Assembly: GCA_012519055.1 (NCBI GenBank)
Contig: JAAYQU010000045.1
Location: 186,001 to 250,000, forward strand
Source of the DNA: Bacteroidales bacterium
GTDB taxonomy: Bacteria; Bacteroidota; Bacteroidia; Bacteroidales; Salinivirgaceae
Direction of reading: 5' to 3'
Length of the DNA: 64,000 nt
Part shown: positions 52,280-61,471 of the stretch, piece after piece
Layout: every line of letters starts with the position of its first letter
Numbering within the stretch: the stretch's first letter is position 1
Notes under the pieces: model-generated
What the model was told of the DNA's origin: nothing
Databases searched by the model: none
The model's input: only the letters and a program-made list of their open reading frames with translations
Program-made: the position numbers and the translations under genes

Positions 52280-53110
52280 ATGGAAAGTAAGATTATTGAA
52301 AAGTACAACAGACCTATTTTCTTTTATGGTTTATCATTGTTAATCCCGTGGTGTCTTTGGTTTACAGTTGCCTATATTAGTCATTTGCCGAAACAAAACA
52401 GTTATTTAATTTTTATTCAGGCACTGTTAGCAATACTTGGATTATTGGCACCGACTTTTGTTGCTGCCTATCTGTTTTTATCAAATAAAGAGCTATTTAA
52501 TGACCTAAAAAAAAGATTTATCAGTCAAAAAGGGTTTAATCATATCTATACTTTTTTAGCTTTTACATTGATTTTTATTTCAATGGTTCTAGCTCAACTC
52601 ATATCGTTGTTGTTTGGTCATAGTCTTGACCAATTTTACATTTCCGGTTCACCAAGTTTTACCTCATCGTTACTTTCACCTTGGTTTATTCTGCTTTTTG
52701 CACCGGTAGTTGAAGAATTGGCATGGCACACATATGGTACAGATGCTTTACGACAAAGATTTAATCTTTTTAAGACTTCCATGATTTTTTCCCTTTACTG
52801 GGCTTTTTGGCATTTGCCGCTCTCCTTTATAGACGATTACTATCATAGTAATGTAGTAGCTGAAGGGTTATTGTATTCTTTGAATTATGTATTCAGTCTT
52901 TTTGTTTTTGTTATATTAATGAATTGGCTGTATTACAAAACAAACCGAAATATTTTTATTACAATAATATTTCATTGTTCTGCGAATGTTACAAATGAGA
53001 TATTTGCCACTCATCCTGACAGCAAAGTAATTCAAACACTGTTGCTACTTATTATTACTGTAGTTGTTTTGTTTAAAGAAAAAGAGATGTTTTTTAGAAA
53101 AGAGTTATGA
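52280..53110 (+). CDS. CPBP-family intramembrane protease 5
   Basis: A 276-residue polytopic protein with the motifs APVVEELAWHTYGTDALRQR (EE then a displaced Arg), YWAFWHLPLSFIDDYY (WxxWHxP) and TIIFHCSANVTNE (HxxxN). The WHxP form belongs to the CPBP subgroup common in Bacteroidota and Firmicutes. Its stop overlaps the start of the next CPBP gene by 4 bases (ATGA), so the pair is translationally coupled and may work as a heterodimer (inference). Confidence 0.83.
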   Translation: MESKIIEKYNRPIFFYGLSLLIPWCLWFTVAYISHLPKQNSYLIFIQALLAILGLLAPTFVAAYLFLSNKELFNDLKKRFISQKGFNHIYTFLAFTLIFISMVLAQLISLLFGHSLDQFYISGSPSFTSSLLSPWFILLFAPVVEELAWHTYGTDALRQRFNLFKTSMIFSLYWAFWHLPLSFIDDYYHSNVVAEGLLYSLNYVFSLFVFVILMNWLYYKTNRNIFITIIFHCSANVTNEIFATHPDSKVIQTLLLLIITVVVLFKEKEMFFRKEL

Positions 53111-53916
53111 GTAAAGATAATAGGTTGATAAACAAAAAACTATTCAGAAAATTTAATTTTTTCTATCTATTAGTTTTTCCGTTCACAGGGGCGTTATACG
53201 GATTATCAGTATTAATTTGTAAAAAACTGAGCTTTAATTTTATTGAAACTGCTTTAATTACAACGATGTCGGCACAATTAGCACCAGCTTTAGCAGCAAT
53301 TATAAGCAGAAAACGTTACTCGCAAAGTATTCCTTTTTTTGTAAAGCCTAAACTTAATTGGGCTTGGCTTCTCATTATCCTTATTCCTATGCTCAGTATT
53401 GGTTCTCAACACTTAATATTACAATCAATGGGGCAAACGTATATAAACTCAGCTTTTTTTGTTACGCCATCACTAATAATATTATCAGTAATAACAACGC
53501 TTATTGGCAGTATTGGCGAAGAAATAGGCTGGCGGGCATACTTGTACAAAACGTTCAGAACAGATATAAAACCGTTAACGAGTTCCTTGATTGTTGGATT
53601 AGCTTGGGGACTTTGGCATTTTACAAAAATATTTCAGTTTGGAGTTATTCACTATCTTATTTTTACGCTTTCTGTTATTCCTATTAGCCTATTGATGACC
53701 TATTTGAATGATAAATCTGGAGGAAGCATTTTGCCTTCAATTTTACTTCATACGTTTATCAATTTAGCATATATGTCCCTGCTTTTTGAAAGAGAAACAA
53801 TTGTTGGCTACATTATTAGTATTTCTGTTTTGACGATTATCATTTTGTTAGTGAGAATAGTCGATTCTGGATATTTTAACAGTTCTCGTAAAAGCCGATG
53901 TTTAAAGAATAGTTGA
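53107..53916 (+). CDS. CPBP-family intramembrane protease 6
   Basis: A 269-residue protein: SIGEEIGWRAYLYKTF (EExxxR), GLAWGLWHFTKIF (WxxWHF), and SILLHTFINLAY (HxxxN). It is coupled to gene 5 by a 4-base overlap and shares the same CPBP subgroup, but the two are not close copies. The gap of 196 bases to the next gene contains that gene's promoter, so this is the end of the operon. Confidence 0.83.
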   Translation: MSKDNRLINKKLFRKFNFFYLLVFPFTGALYGLSVLICKKLSFNFIETALITTMSAQLAPALAAIISRKRYSQSIPFFVKPKLNWAWLLIILIPMLSIGSQHLILQSMGQTYINSAFFVTPSLIILSVITTLIGSIGEEIGWRAYLYKTFRTDIKPLTSSLIVGLAWGLWHFTKIFQFGVIHYLIFTLSVIPISLLMTYLNDKSGGSILPSILLHTFINLAYMSLLFERETIVGYIISISVLTIIILLVRIVDSGYFNSSRKSRCLKNS

Positions 53917-54063
53917 AAATTGACTTTATGCGTTTAATTATTCTATAACAATAAACTTAATAAAGGGAAAAATGCTCATGAATTATGTGATTATACATAA
54001 AAACTTAACAAAATCTTAACGCCATTTTATTGTTGTTATACACCTTTTCTTTAAGGACTTAAC

Positions 54064-54071
54064 TAACTTTG
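54064..54071 (+). promoter_or_regulatory. -7 promoter element for the LiaF-like gene
   Basis: TAACTTTG is a perfect TAnnTTTG, with a T-rich -33 region (TTTTC) about 20 bases upstream. The 5' leader to the ATG at 54113 would be about 35 bases. Confidence 0.5.
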
Positions 54072-54112
54072 CAATATTTGTAATTAAATAGTTAACTTAA
54101 ACGTATAAAAAT

Positions 54113-54874
54113 ATGAATGAAAATATATTCAACAAGAAAGGGTATAATACCCTCAGTTTGTTAATTGTACTTGGTGCTGTCTTGGTATTGAGTGGTTTGC
54201 TTTTACTTGCATTTAATATTGGCTGGCTAAATCCTGCACTTAAATCAATTGTTTTTTCTTGGCCCATGCTCTTTGTCCTGTTCGCGGTTATTGGTTTTGT
54301 AAAAAGACAAAGATTGATCTCAGTTATTTTTTTATTGCTTGGCCTGTTTTTTCTTTTGCCACGCTTAGAGACTGTCTATCCGGGGATATTAGGCGAAGCA
54401 GGTAAAGAATTCACATCTAACTACTGGCCTCTTTTACTGATAGTTATTGGTTTAATGATTATTATTGCAGTTGCCATAAATAGAAAGAAAAAAGTTCCCT
54501 TTAGAAATGATATCGTCAATAAGCAAAGTAATACAGACGGTTGGATAGTAAAAGATGTTATTTTCGGTGGCTCGGAAAGTGTTTTTCTTGAGCCTATATT
54601 TAAAGGAGGAAAAATTGATGTGGTTTTTGGCGGCGTAGTGCTTGATTTACGGAAAACTACCTTGCCAGAGACAACAGTATATCTCAACATAGATGTGGTG
54701 TTTGGAGGAGTAACGATTTATATTCCAGAAAACTGGAGTGTTAAATCAGATATAGATTCTGTTTTTGGGGGTTATAGTGATAAGCGTGTAAATGTAGTTG
54801 TTTCAGATGATAAGAGCGATAGTAAGCTCGTTTTGCAAGGTACTCTAATATTTTCGGGTTGTACAGTTCAGTAG
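54113..54874 (+). CDS. LiaF-like membrane protein (DUF5668 plus cell-wall-active antibiotic response domain)
   Basis: A 253-residue protein: residues 12-120 hold four helices (LIVLGAVLVLSGLLLLAFNI, ... YWPLLLIVIGLMIIIAVA), and residues 145-253 form a soluble beta domain with repeated turns (IFGGSESVFLEP, VFGGVVLDLRKT, VFGGVTIYIP, VFGGYSD). This is the LiaF/VraT-type C-terminal domain seen next to envelope-stress two-component systems. No kinase or regulator is adjacent. It has its own promoter and is followed 29 bases later by a hydrolase gene. Confidence 0.78.
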   Translation: MNENIFNKKGYNTLSLLIVLGAVLVLSGLLLLAFNIGWLNPALKSIVFSWPMLFVLFAVIGFVKRQRLISVIFLLLGLFFLLPRLETVYPGILGEAGKEFTSNYWPLLLIVIGLMIIIAVAINRKKKVPFRNDIVNKQSNTDGWIVKDVIFGGSESVFLEPIFKGGKIDVVFGGVVLDLRKTTLPETTVYLNIDVVFGGVTIYIPENWSVKSDIDSVFGGYSDKRVNVVVSDDKSDSKLVLQGTLIFSGCTVQ

Positions 54875-54903
54875 TTATATTTTAGCGTGATAAACAGATA
54901 AAT

Positions 54904-55710
54904 ATGCTAAAAGAAAAATCAATAAAAACAGAAAATGGCGAGATTTACTATTGGCTCAATAAAAAGCCTAAAGATTCAGATGTGTGTGTTGTTTTTTGCC
55001 ACGGACTAACAGCAGACCATTCTTTGTTTGAAAAACAGATTGATTTTTTTGCATCTAAATATCAAATTTTACTATGGGATATTCCTCTGCACGGGAAGTC
55101 AATCCCTTACCAAAATTTCACATTCGATAATGTCGCTTTTGACCTAAATCAGATAATCGAAAAGAAGTGTGCAAGCAAATTAATTTTTGTTGGACAGTCG
55201 GGCGGAGGATATATCGCACAAGCATTTATTAATAAATATCCCTATAAAGTGCATGGTTTTGTTGGTATCGGAACCACACCATTGGGCTTGAAATATTACA
55301 AAAAATCAGAACTCTTTTGGATAAAACATTTTGCGACTATTGCAGGCTTATATCCTTATTCACTTTTTTGCAAAGCCTGCTCTAAAAAGGTTGCTGTGAC
55401 TCCAGAAACACAAAAAAATATGCACCAAACATTAGTGCGTTTAGGAAAAAGGAATATGCTTAATGCCACTAATTCGGTTTATCAAGAGTTTTTGAGAGCT
55501 AAAAATTGTGTTCAGTTTCATTTTCCTATTCTGTTAACCTATGGCGAGTCCGATAAAGTTGGGTTAGTTGCAAAATATAATCAGCATTGGGCAAACACGG
55601 TAAATGCAAAATTGAAAGTAATAAAAAACGCTTCGCACAATGCAAATTATGATAATCCATTGGAATTCAATTATATTCTTGAGAAATATATAAAGAAGAG
55701 AATAAAATAA
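54904..55710 (+). CDS. Soluble alpha/beta hydrolase 4
   Basis: A 268-residue hydrolase without signal peptide. VVFCHGLTADHSLFEKQIDF, LLWDIPLHGKSIPYQ and the elbow FVGQSGGGYIAQAF (Ser99) are clear; ILLTYGESDKVG gives the acid region and KNASHNANYDNP the catalytic His. The last member of the four-hydrolase set in this locus; it lies 211 bases before the large dehydratase-like gene. Confidence 0.8.
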   Translation: MLKEKSIKTENGEIYYWLNKKPKDSDVCVVFCHGLTADHSLFEKQIDFFASKYQILLWDIPLHGKSIPYQNFTFDNVAFDLNQIIEKKCASKLIFVGQSGGGYIAQAFINKYPYKVHGFVGIGTTPLGLKYYKKSELFWIKHFATIAGLYPYSLFCKACSKKVAVTPETQKNMHQTLVRLGKRNMLNATNSVYQEFLRAKNCVQFHFPILLTYGESDKVGLVAKYNQHWANTVNAKLKVIKNASHNANYDNPLEFNYILEKYIKKRIK

Positions 55711-55921
55711 AAAGTTTTCTTTAATAGTGGCTATTTGAGTGAAAGCAGAAACATCTGATATATAGGCATAGATATAATAAAAGATGGTATATCAAAGTGA
55801 AGACAGTCTCATTTTTAATTTTGCAACCTTAAATAAAATCATTAAATTCGTCGTAACAATAAAATTTTCGTGTAAAGACCATTAATCAACACAAGATGAG
55901 TCAATTGTCACGGCAAACATT

Positions 55922-58900
55922 ATGAATTTATCACATAATTCTCCTAAAAATAGTCCCCAAAAACAGCCAATCAATATAGGATTAGATGCAGGCTCTACGA
56001 CTATTAAGGTAGTAGTAACCGATTCACAAAATCAAATCATATACAAGGATTACCGCCGACATTACGCCGATGTTCTGGGAAATTTGAAAGAGATTTTATC
56101 TGATATATTGGATAAAATTGGCGATTGCCCTGTCAAGTTCTGTTTAACTGGCTCTGCTGGAATGGGAGTAGCAGAACGTTATAAAGTCCCTTTTGTCCAA
56201 GAAGTGGTAGCCTCTTGTGAAGTCATTTTACGCCAATTTCCTGATATAAAGACATTTGTAGATATAGGTGGCGAAGACTCCAAAATGATTTTCTTTAAGC
56301 CCGGTAAAACTCCCGACATGCGAATGAACGGAAGTTGCGCAGGTGGTACAGGCTCATTTATAGACCAAATGACTACGTTACTCAATGTCGATATTGATGA
56401 GTTTAATTTATTGGCAGAGCAATCCGAAACAATCTATCCGATAGCCTCTCGCTGTGGCGTTTTTTCCAAAACAGACGTACAAAATCTTTTAGCCAGAAAT
56501 GCCAGTAAAGCCGATATAGCTGCTTCTGTCTTCAGAGCAGTAAGTATGCAAGTAATAACCTCTTTAGCAAGAGGTTACGAACCTGAGGCTAAGGTTTTCC
56601 TTTGCGGAGGTCCGTTTACATTTATCCCATCACTGCGAAAAGCATTTATTGAGGAAATGAAAATGGATAGCTCTGAAATTGTGATTTCAGAAAACTCAGA
56701 AGTAATTCCGGCTTGGGGCGCAGCTATCGTTGCAAGCGACCAGCAAGAGAGCAAGCCGCTCTCTGAATATATCTCAATATTCAACAGGGAGGTAAAAAGA
56801 GTTATCAAAAGTGTTCACACTCAATTAAAACTCCTTTTCAAAGATAATGATGAGTACGCCGAATGGCTAAAATCAAAGGAAAGATATAAACTTCCTAAAA
56901 TAGACATTAAAGACATTAAAAACCCAAACTGTTTTATCGGTATCGACAGCGGTTCCACTACAACGAAAATTATCGCAACTGACGAAAAAGGAAACGTTTT
57001 TTACGACTATTACACTAAAAACAAAGGACTTTCGCTACAAGCCGTAGCTGTTGGATTGCAAAAACTCTACCAACAAACGCAAGATGCTGGAATAGAGATG
57101 AATGTACTCGGTAGCTGTGTGACTGGGTACGGCGAAGATTTAGTCAAAAAAGCGTTCCATCTCGATTCGGGCATGGTCGAAACGATTGCTCACTATATGA
57201 GTGCCCACCATTTCAACAAAGATGTTTCTTTCATTTTGGATATCGGCGGGCAAGATATGAAAGCCACTTTTATAGAAAATGGAGTTATTAAACGCTTGGA
57301 AATCAACGAAGCGTGCTCTTCGGGCTGTGGCTCATTTATTGAAACTTTCGCCAATTCGCTCAACTATTCAGTCCCCGATTTTTCAAAAATAGCTCTGAAA
57401 TCCAAGCATCCGTGCGATTTAGGTACACGTTGCACTGTCTTTATGAACTCCAAAGTGAAACAAGCACAGCGTGAAGGAGCCTCCGTAGCAGATATTTCAG
57501 CAGGATTAGGTTACTCTATCGTAAAGAACTGTCTGAATAAAGTATTGAAACTCAAAGATATCAAAGAGTTAGGTAACCATATAATGGTGCAAGGAGGCAC
57601 GTTTAGAAATTTGTCCGTAATTCGTGCATTGGAGTTAGAATTAGGTAAAGAGGTTATGGTTACCGATTATCCCGAACTGATGGGAGCTTACGGTGCTGCC
57701 AAGTACGCAAGTAAAAAGTTTGAAATGGGTCAAACAACTACGGTAAAATTGGCAACCATTTCCGAGCTGAAAGAGTATTCCGAAAGAAAAACAGTTTGCA
57801 AAGGATGCGAAAATAATTGCACAGTTACCCAATTCAAATTCGATAACGACAATAAATTTTACTCTGGCAACAAATGCGAAAAAATATTCAACAATTCAGG
57901 TGAAGCCACTGTAAAGGGAGCAAATCAGCACACCGAAAAATACGATTTGCTGTTCAATCGCGCTGTTTTGGAAGATGGAAAAATCACTCTTGGAGTTCCT
58001 CGCACATTGGGGATGTACGAAAACTATCCCTTTTGGCACTCCTTGCTAACCGAGTGCGGAATCAGAATCGTGCTTTCCGATAAATCCACTATGGCAATGT
58101 ACGAAACAGGCATTGGCACGGTAATGGCTGATAATATCTGCTTTCCCGCAAAACTCGTACACGGACATATTTACAACTTGGTTGACAAAAGGGTTGACAG
58201 AATTTTTATACCTTACGTGGTTTTTGAAAACAAAGAGGACGAAAAGACCAATAACAGCTACAACTGTCCGATTGTTACAGGCTACTCAGATGTTATTAAA
58301 AGTGCTATCAATCCACAGGAAAAGTTCGGAATTCCTGTTGACTCGCCCACATTTACATTTGCCGATAAAAAGTTGATGCGTAAATCGTGCGTAGAGTATA
58401 TCAAAACTCTTATACCTGAAATAGATACAAGAAAAATCAATAAAGCATTCGAGAACGCCCTAATAGCTCAACAAACCTATGAGGAGCAACTAAACAGACG
58501 TTCAAACGAGATTTTAGACAAGGCTGTTGCAGAAAATCGTTTAGTTATACTGCTTGCAGGGCGACCGTACCATATCGACCCATTGATACAGCACAAGATT
58601 TCCGATTTAGTAGCTGATTTTGGAGCAGATGTAATCACAGAAGACGTTGTTCGTCATCTGCAAGCCGACCCTGAAGATGTGCAAAGCATTATGCAGTGGG
58701 CTTACACCAACCGAATTTTCAAATCTGCACTATGGACTGCAAACAGAGCGCCACAAAATGTACATTACGTTCAAATAACCTCATTCGGTTGTGGTCCCGA
58801 TGCCTTTATTCTCGATGAAGTAAATGACATCTTACACCGCAAAGGCAAAAACGCAACGATAATAAAGGTAGATGACATTAACAATATCGGTTCTACTCGT

Positions 58901-60244
58901 TTAAGAATACGCTCGCTTATCGAGAGCTTGAAATTTAAACACGAGGACAAGGTTTACGAAAAAGATATCGCTGTACACACGCCACCTTTCGAGAAAGAGG
59001 ATAGACGTAGAACGCTTCTCGGACCGTGGTTTGGAGATTTCTATTCGCCGTTTCTTCCTGCTGCTTTTGAGTTAATTGGCTATAAAATGGAAAACCTACC
59101 ACCAAGCGACTTAAAATCAGTTGAATATGGATTGCGATACTCCAACAATGAGATTTGCTACCCTGCTACTTTAGTTGTAGGAGACTTAATGAAAGCCTTA
59201 GAGAGTGGCAAATACAACAGAAATGAAATAGCATTGGCAGTAACTCAAACCGGCGGGCAGTGCAGAGCAACAAACTATGTAGCCTTGATAAAAAAAGCAA
59301 TGATAGCTGCAGGATTTGAAGATATTCCTGTTGTAACTGTCTCAACCACAGCAGGATTGAACTATCAGCCAGGCTTTGAGATAAACTGGAGAAAGTGTGT
59401 TCGTGCCATTTTATGTGCAATGGTTTATGCTGACTGTCTATCACAGTTTTATTACTCAACGGCACCCAGAGAAACAGAAATAGGCGGAGCAAAACGCTTG
59501 AGAGATAAGTATTTAGAATTAGGAGTAGAGGCTCTCAGAAAAAACAGTCGCGCTAGTCGTTTTTATCATTTGGCTGAACAGGCAGCAGATGAGTTTTTGA
59601 GTATCAACAACCAGAAAGAGATTCCAAGAATAGGTGTAGTAGGGGAGATCTATGTAAAATACAACGATTTTGGTCATAAGCACGTTGTTAATTGGCTTGT
59701 CGAGCAAGGAGTAGAAGCTATTTTACCGCCACTAACCAAGTTTTTTATTGTTGCTTTCGCCAATAGTGAAGCCAGAATTAAAGGAAATATTGAAGAGCGC
59801 ACTACGCCAAAGTTTGTAATGAATTTTGTAGAGAAATTGGTTTACAGAATTATCCGTAAGATGGAATCTAAAATTTCCCATTATCCGTTCTATTTCCCAA
59901 TTTCCAACGTTCACGAAGATGCAAAACATGCATCAAAAATAATAAGTACCAACGCTCAATTTGGCGAAGGGTGGAGCATTCCTGCCGAGTTTTCAGAATT
60001 CGCACACAACGGAATAAACAACGTAATCAGTTTGCAACCGTTCGGCTGTATAGCTAATCACGTAATTTCCAAAGGAATAGAGAAAAGAACAAAAGAACTC
60101 TATCCCAATATGAACCTACTGTTTTTAGATTTCGACAGCGGAATGAGCGAAGCCAACATTTATAATCGTTTACATTTTATGATTAGGAATGCACAGGTAG
60201 CGGTTTCGTCAGAAAATAGGGAAGAACCCGTTGATGTTGTGTAA
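55922..60244 (+). CDS. Double activase / 2-hydroxyacyl-CoA-dehydratase fusion (PlsA-like)
   Basis: A 1440-residue cytosolic iron-sulfur enzyme. Two ASKHA activase domains of the BadF/HgdC type come first: GLDAGSTTIKVVV (20-32) with cluster Cys139 and Cys178, and GIDSGSTTTKIIA (about 339-351) with Cys465, 469 and 504. Next is a Cys-rich linker (CKGCENNC, 626-633), a DUF2229 domain (from about 685, LGVPRTLGMYENYPFW) and an HgdB-like domain (about 1000-1420, NNEICYPATL, GGQCRATNY). Relatives use ATP to push electrons into hard reductions or dehydrations. The architecture matches the anaerobic plasmalogen synthase PlsA/PlsR of Clostridium, here in one chain (inference). Confidence 0.85.
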   Translation: MNLSHNSPKNSPQKQPINIGLDAGSTTIKVVVTDSQNQIIYKDYRRHYADVLGNLKEILSDILDKIGDCPVKFCLTGSAGMGVAERYKVPFVQEVVASCEVILRQFPDIKTFVDIGGEDSKMIFFKPGKTPDMRMNGSCAGGTGSFIDQMTTLLNVDIDEFNLLAEQSETIYPIASRCGVFSKTDVQNLLARNASKADIAASVFRAVSMQVITSLARGYEPEAKVFLCGGPFTFIPSLRKAFIEEMKMDSSEIVISENSEVIPAWGAAIVASDQQESKPLSEYISIFNREVKRVIKSVHTQLKLLFKDNDEYAEWLKSKERYKLPKIDIKDIKNPNCFIGIDSGSTTTKIIATDEKGNVFYDYYTKNKGLSLQAVAVGLQKLYQQTQDAGIEMNVLGSCVTGYGEDLVKKAFHLDSGMVETIAHYMSAHHFNKDVSFILDIGGQDMKATFIENGVIKRLEINEACSSGCGSFIETFANSLNYSVPDFSKIALKSKHPCDLGTRCTVFMNSKVKQAQREGASVADISAGLGYSIVKNCLNKVLKLKDIKELGNHIMVQGGTFRNLSVIRALELELGKEVMVTDYPELMGAYGAAKYASKKFEMGQTTTVKLATISELKEYSERKTVCKGCENNCTVTQFKFDNDNKFYSGNKCEKIFNNSGEATVKGANQHTEKYDLLFNRAVLEDGKITLGVPRTLGMYENYPFWHSLLTECGIRIVLSDKSTMAMYETGIGTVMADNICFPAKLVHGHIYNLVDKRVDRIFIPYVVFENKEDEKTNNSYNCPIVTGYSDVIKSAINPQEKFGIPVDSPTFTFADKKLMRKSCVEYIKTLIPEIDTRKINKAFENALIAQQTYEEQLNRRSNEILDKAVAENRLVILLAGRPYHIDPLIQHKISDLVADFGADVITEDVVRHLQADPEDVQSIMQWAYTNRIFKSALWTANRAPQNVHYVQITSFGCGPDAFILDEVNDILHRKGKNATIIKVDDINNIGSTRLRIRSLIESLKFKHEDKVYEKDIAVHTPPFEKEDRRRTLLGPWFGDFYSPFLPAAFELIGYKMENLPPSDLKSVEYGLRYSNNEICYPATLVVGDLMKALESGKYNRNEIALAVTQTGGQCRATNYVALIKKAMIAAGFEDIPVVTVSTTAGLNYQPGFEINWRKCVRAILCAMVYADCLSQFYYSTAPRETEIGGAKRLRDKYLELGVEALRKNSRASRFYHLAEQAADEFLSINNQKEIPRIGVVGEIYVKYNDFGHKHVVNWLVEQGVEAILPPLTKFFIVAFANSEARIKGNIEERTTPKFVMNFVEKLVYRIIRKMESKISHYPFYFPISNVHEDAKHASKIISTNAQFGEGWSIPAEFSEFAHNGINNVISLQPFGCIANHVISKGIEKRTKELYPNMNLLFLDFDSGMSEANIYNRLHFMIRNAQVAVSSENREEPVDVV

Positions 60245-60273
60245 GGAACTTGATAAATAAGTAATTTGTTCTT

Positions 60274-60312
60274 TTTATGTAAATTTGAAGTACAACTTCA
60301 AATTTACATAAA
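60274..60312. terminator. Perfect 18-bp hairpin downstream of the dehydratase fusion gene
   Basis: Bases 60274-60291 and 60295-60312 pair perfectly (TTTATGTAAATTTGAAGT with its complement) around an ACA loop. There is no strong T-run on the + side, so it may stabilise the mRNA end rather than terminate it. It sits 30 bases after the stop codon. Confidence 0.5.
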
Positions 60313-60381
60313 GACATATGGGTATCCAAATAATCCTTATCTTTACAACCAATTTATTAACACACAGATTTTCAAAATATT

Positions 60382-60723
60382 ATGAGTAAAGCAGTCATTT
60401 GCCCTAAATGTAAGTCAGAATATACCTACGAAAGCGGTGCACTTTGGGCGTGTACACAATGTTTTTTCGAGTGGGATCCGGCAGAACTAAAAGCCGCGCA
60501 AGAGCATGCAAGCAAAGTGTTTGATGCCAATGGCAATGAGCTACAAGACGGCGATTCGGTAGTAGTAATCAAAGACTTACCAGTAAAAGGAATGCCACGT
60601 CCAATAAAAGCTGGCACTAAAGTAAAAAACATTCGCCTAACCGACGGCGACCACAATATAGATTGCAAAATTGATGGATTTGGTGCTATGGCGCTGAAAT
60701 CGGAGTTTGTTAAAAAAGCGTAA
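60382..60723 (+). CDS. YjdM/PhnA-family zinc-ribbon protein
   Basis: A 113-residue protein of the PhnA (YjdM) family. The N-terminus is a four-Cys zinc ribbon ([21 protein letters not shown]) and the C-terminus a small beta barrel ([40 protein letters not shown]). Once linked to phosphonates, its true role is unknown; it is not a phosphonoacetate hydrolase. It is a single gene between the long hairpin at 60274 and a palindromic repeat. Confidence 0.88.
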   Translation: MSKAVICPKCKSEYTYESGALWACTQCFFEWDPAELKAAQEHASKVFDANGNELQDGDSVVVIKDLPVKGMPRPIKAGTKVKNIRLTDGDHNIDCKIDGFGAMALKSEFVKKA

Positions 60724-60729
60724 GAAATC

Positions 60730-60836
60730 AATTACGAATGAATAGGACACAGAACACACAGATTAAACAGATTTACACGGATAAAAATCTGTGAAAAATC
60801 CGTTATATCTACGTCATCTGTGTTCCATTCGTAATT
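60730..60836. repeat. 107-bp imperfect palindromic repeat
   Basis: The outer ends AATTACGAATG (60730-60740) and CATTCGTAATT (60826-60836) are exact complements; inside, GAACACACAGAT pairs with ATCTGTGTTC apart from a 2-base offset, and the core holds CAGATTT-like short repeats (ACACGG, AAAATCTGTG). Similar CACAGATT-rich elements are common between genes in Bacteroidota. No coding capacity. Confidence 0.5.
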
Positions 60837-60866
60837 CGTAACTCGTAACTGTACATCTCTAATTGT

Positions 60867-60905
60867 AAAAAAATCCACTAACTTAAAAAATTAGTGGATT
60901 TTTTT
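60867..60905. terminator. Bidirectional intrinsic terminator
   Basis: AAAAAAATCCACTAA and TTAGTGGATTTTTTT pair perfectly around a 9-base loop. It lies between the convergent PhnA-like (+) and hydrogenase (-) genes and can serve both. Confidence 0.85.
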
Positions 60906-60945
60906 ATCAAAACCTATAACATTTATTTATAGGCAGTTACAAAAC

Positions 60946-61440
60946 TTATTTTGCTTCGTATCCGTACTCTTTTAGAATCTCTTTTACTTGGTCGGGAGAA
61001 ACACGTCCATAGGTTTTGTCGCCTACAACTACAACAGGAGAGAGACCACATGCGCCTACGCAACGAAGGCAGTTGAGTGAAAATTCACCATCTGCTGATG
61101 TTTCGCCTACATCAAGTTTAAGTATTCGTTTGAACTCGGCTAAAACCTTTTCTGCACCTCGTACATAACATGCTGTTCCTGTACAAATTGAGATTGGGTT
61201 TTTACCGCGAGGTATCATTGTAAAGTACGAGTAAAACGTAACAACTCCGTAAACTTTTGCAACAGGTATATTCAGTTCGCGAGCAATTATTTCCTGAACT
61301 TCTGCCGGCAGGTAACCGAAAATTCCTTGTGCACGATGAAGCACGTTGATCAATTCGCCGGGGTTGTTGTTAAACTCGCGACATACATCTATTAATTGTT
61401 CAACTTCTGCGTGTTTTAACGCAACTTTTAATTCAGCCAT
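60946..61440 (-). CDS. hydC: NuoE/HydC-type [2Fe-2S] subunit
   Basis: A 164-residue thioredoxin-like [2Fe-2S] protein, homologous to NuoE. The cluster Cys residues are in CTGTACYVRG and LNCLRCVGACGLSP, with the usual spacing. GYLPAEVQEIIARELNIPVA and VYGVVTFYSYFTMIPRG are family motifs. It follows hydA by 31 bases on the minus strand, so it is the small gamma subunit of a HydABC-type electron-bifurcating hydrogenase that couples NAD and ferredoxin to H2. The symbol assumes that context. Confidence 0.87.
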   Translation of the reverse strand: MAELKVALKHAEVEQLIDVCREFNNNPGELINVLHRAQGIFGYLPAEVQEIIARELNIPVAKVYGVVTFYSYFTMIPRGKNPISICTGTACYVRGAEKVLAEFKRILKLDVGETSADGEFSLNCLRCVGACGLSPVVVVGDKTYGRVSPDQVKEILKEYGYEAK

Positions 61441-61471
61441 ATCGTTATTTATTAAATCGGATTCTTTTAAA

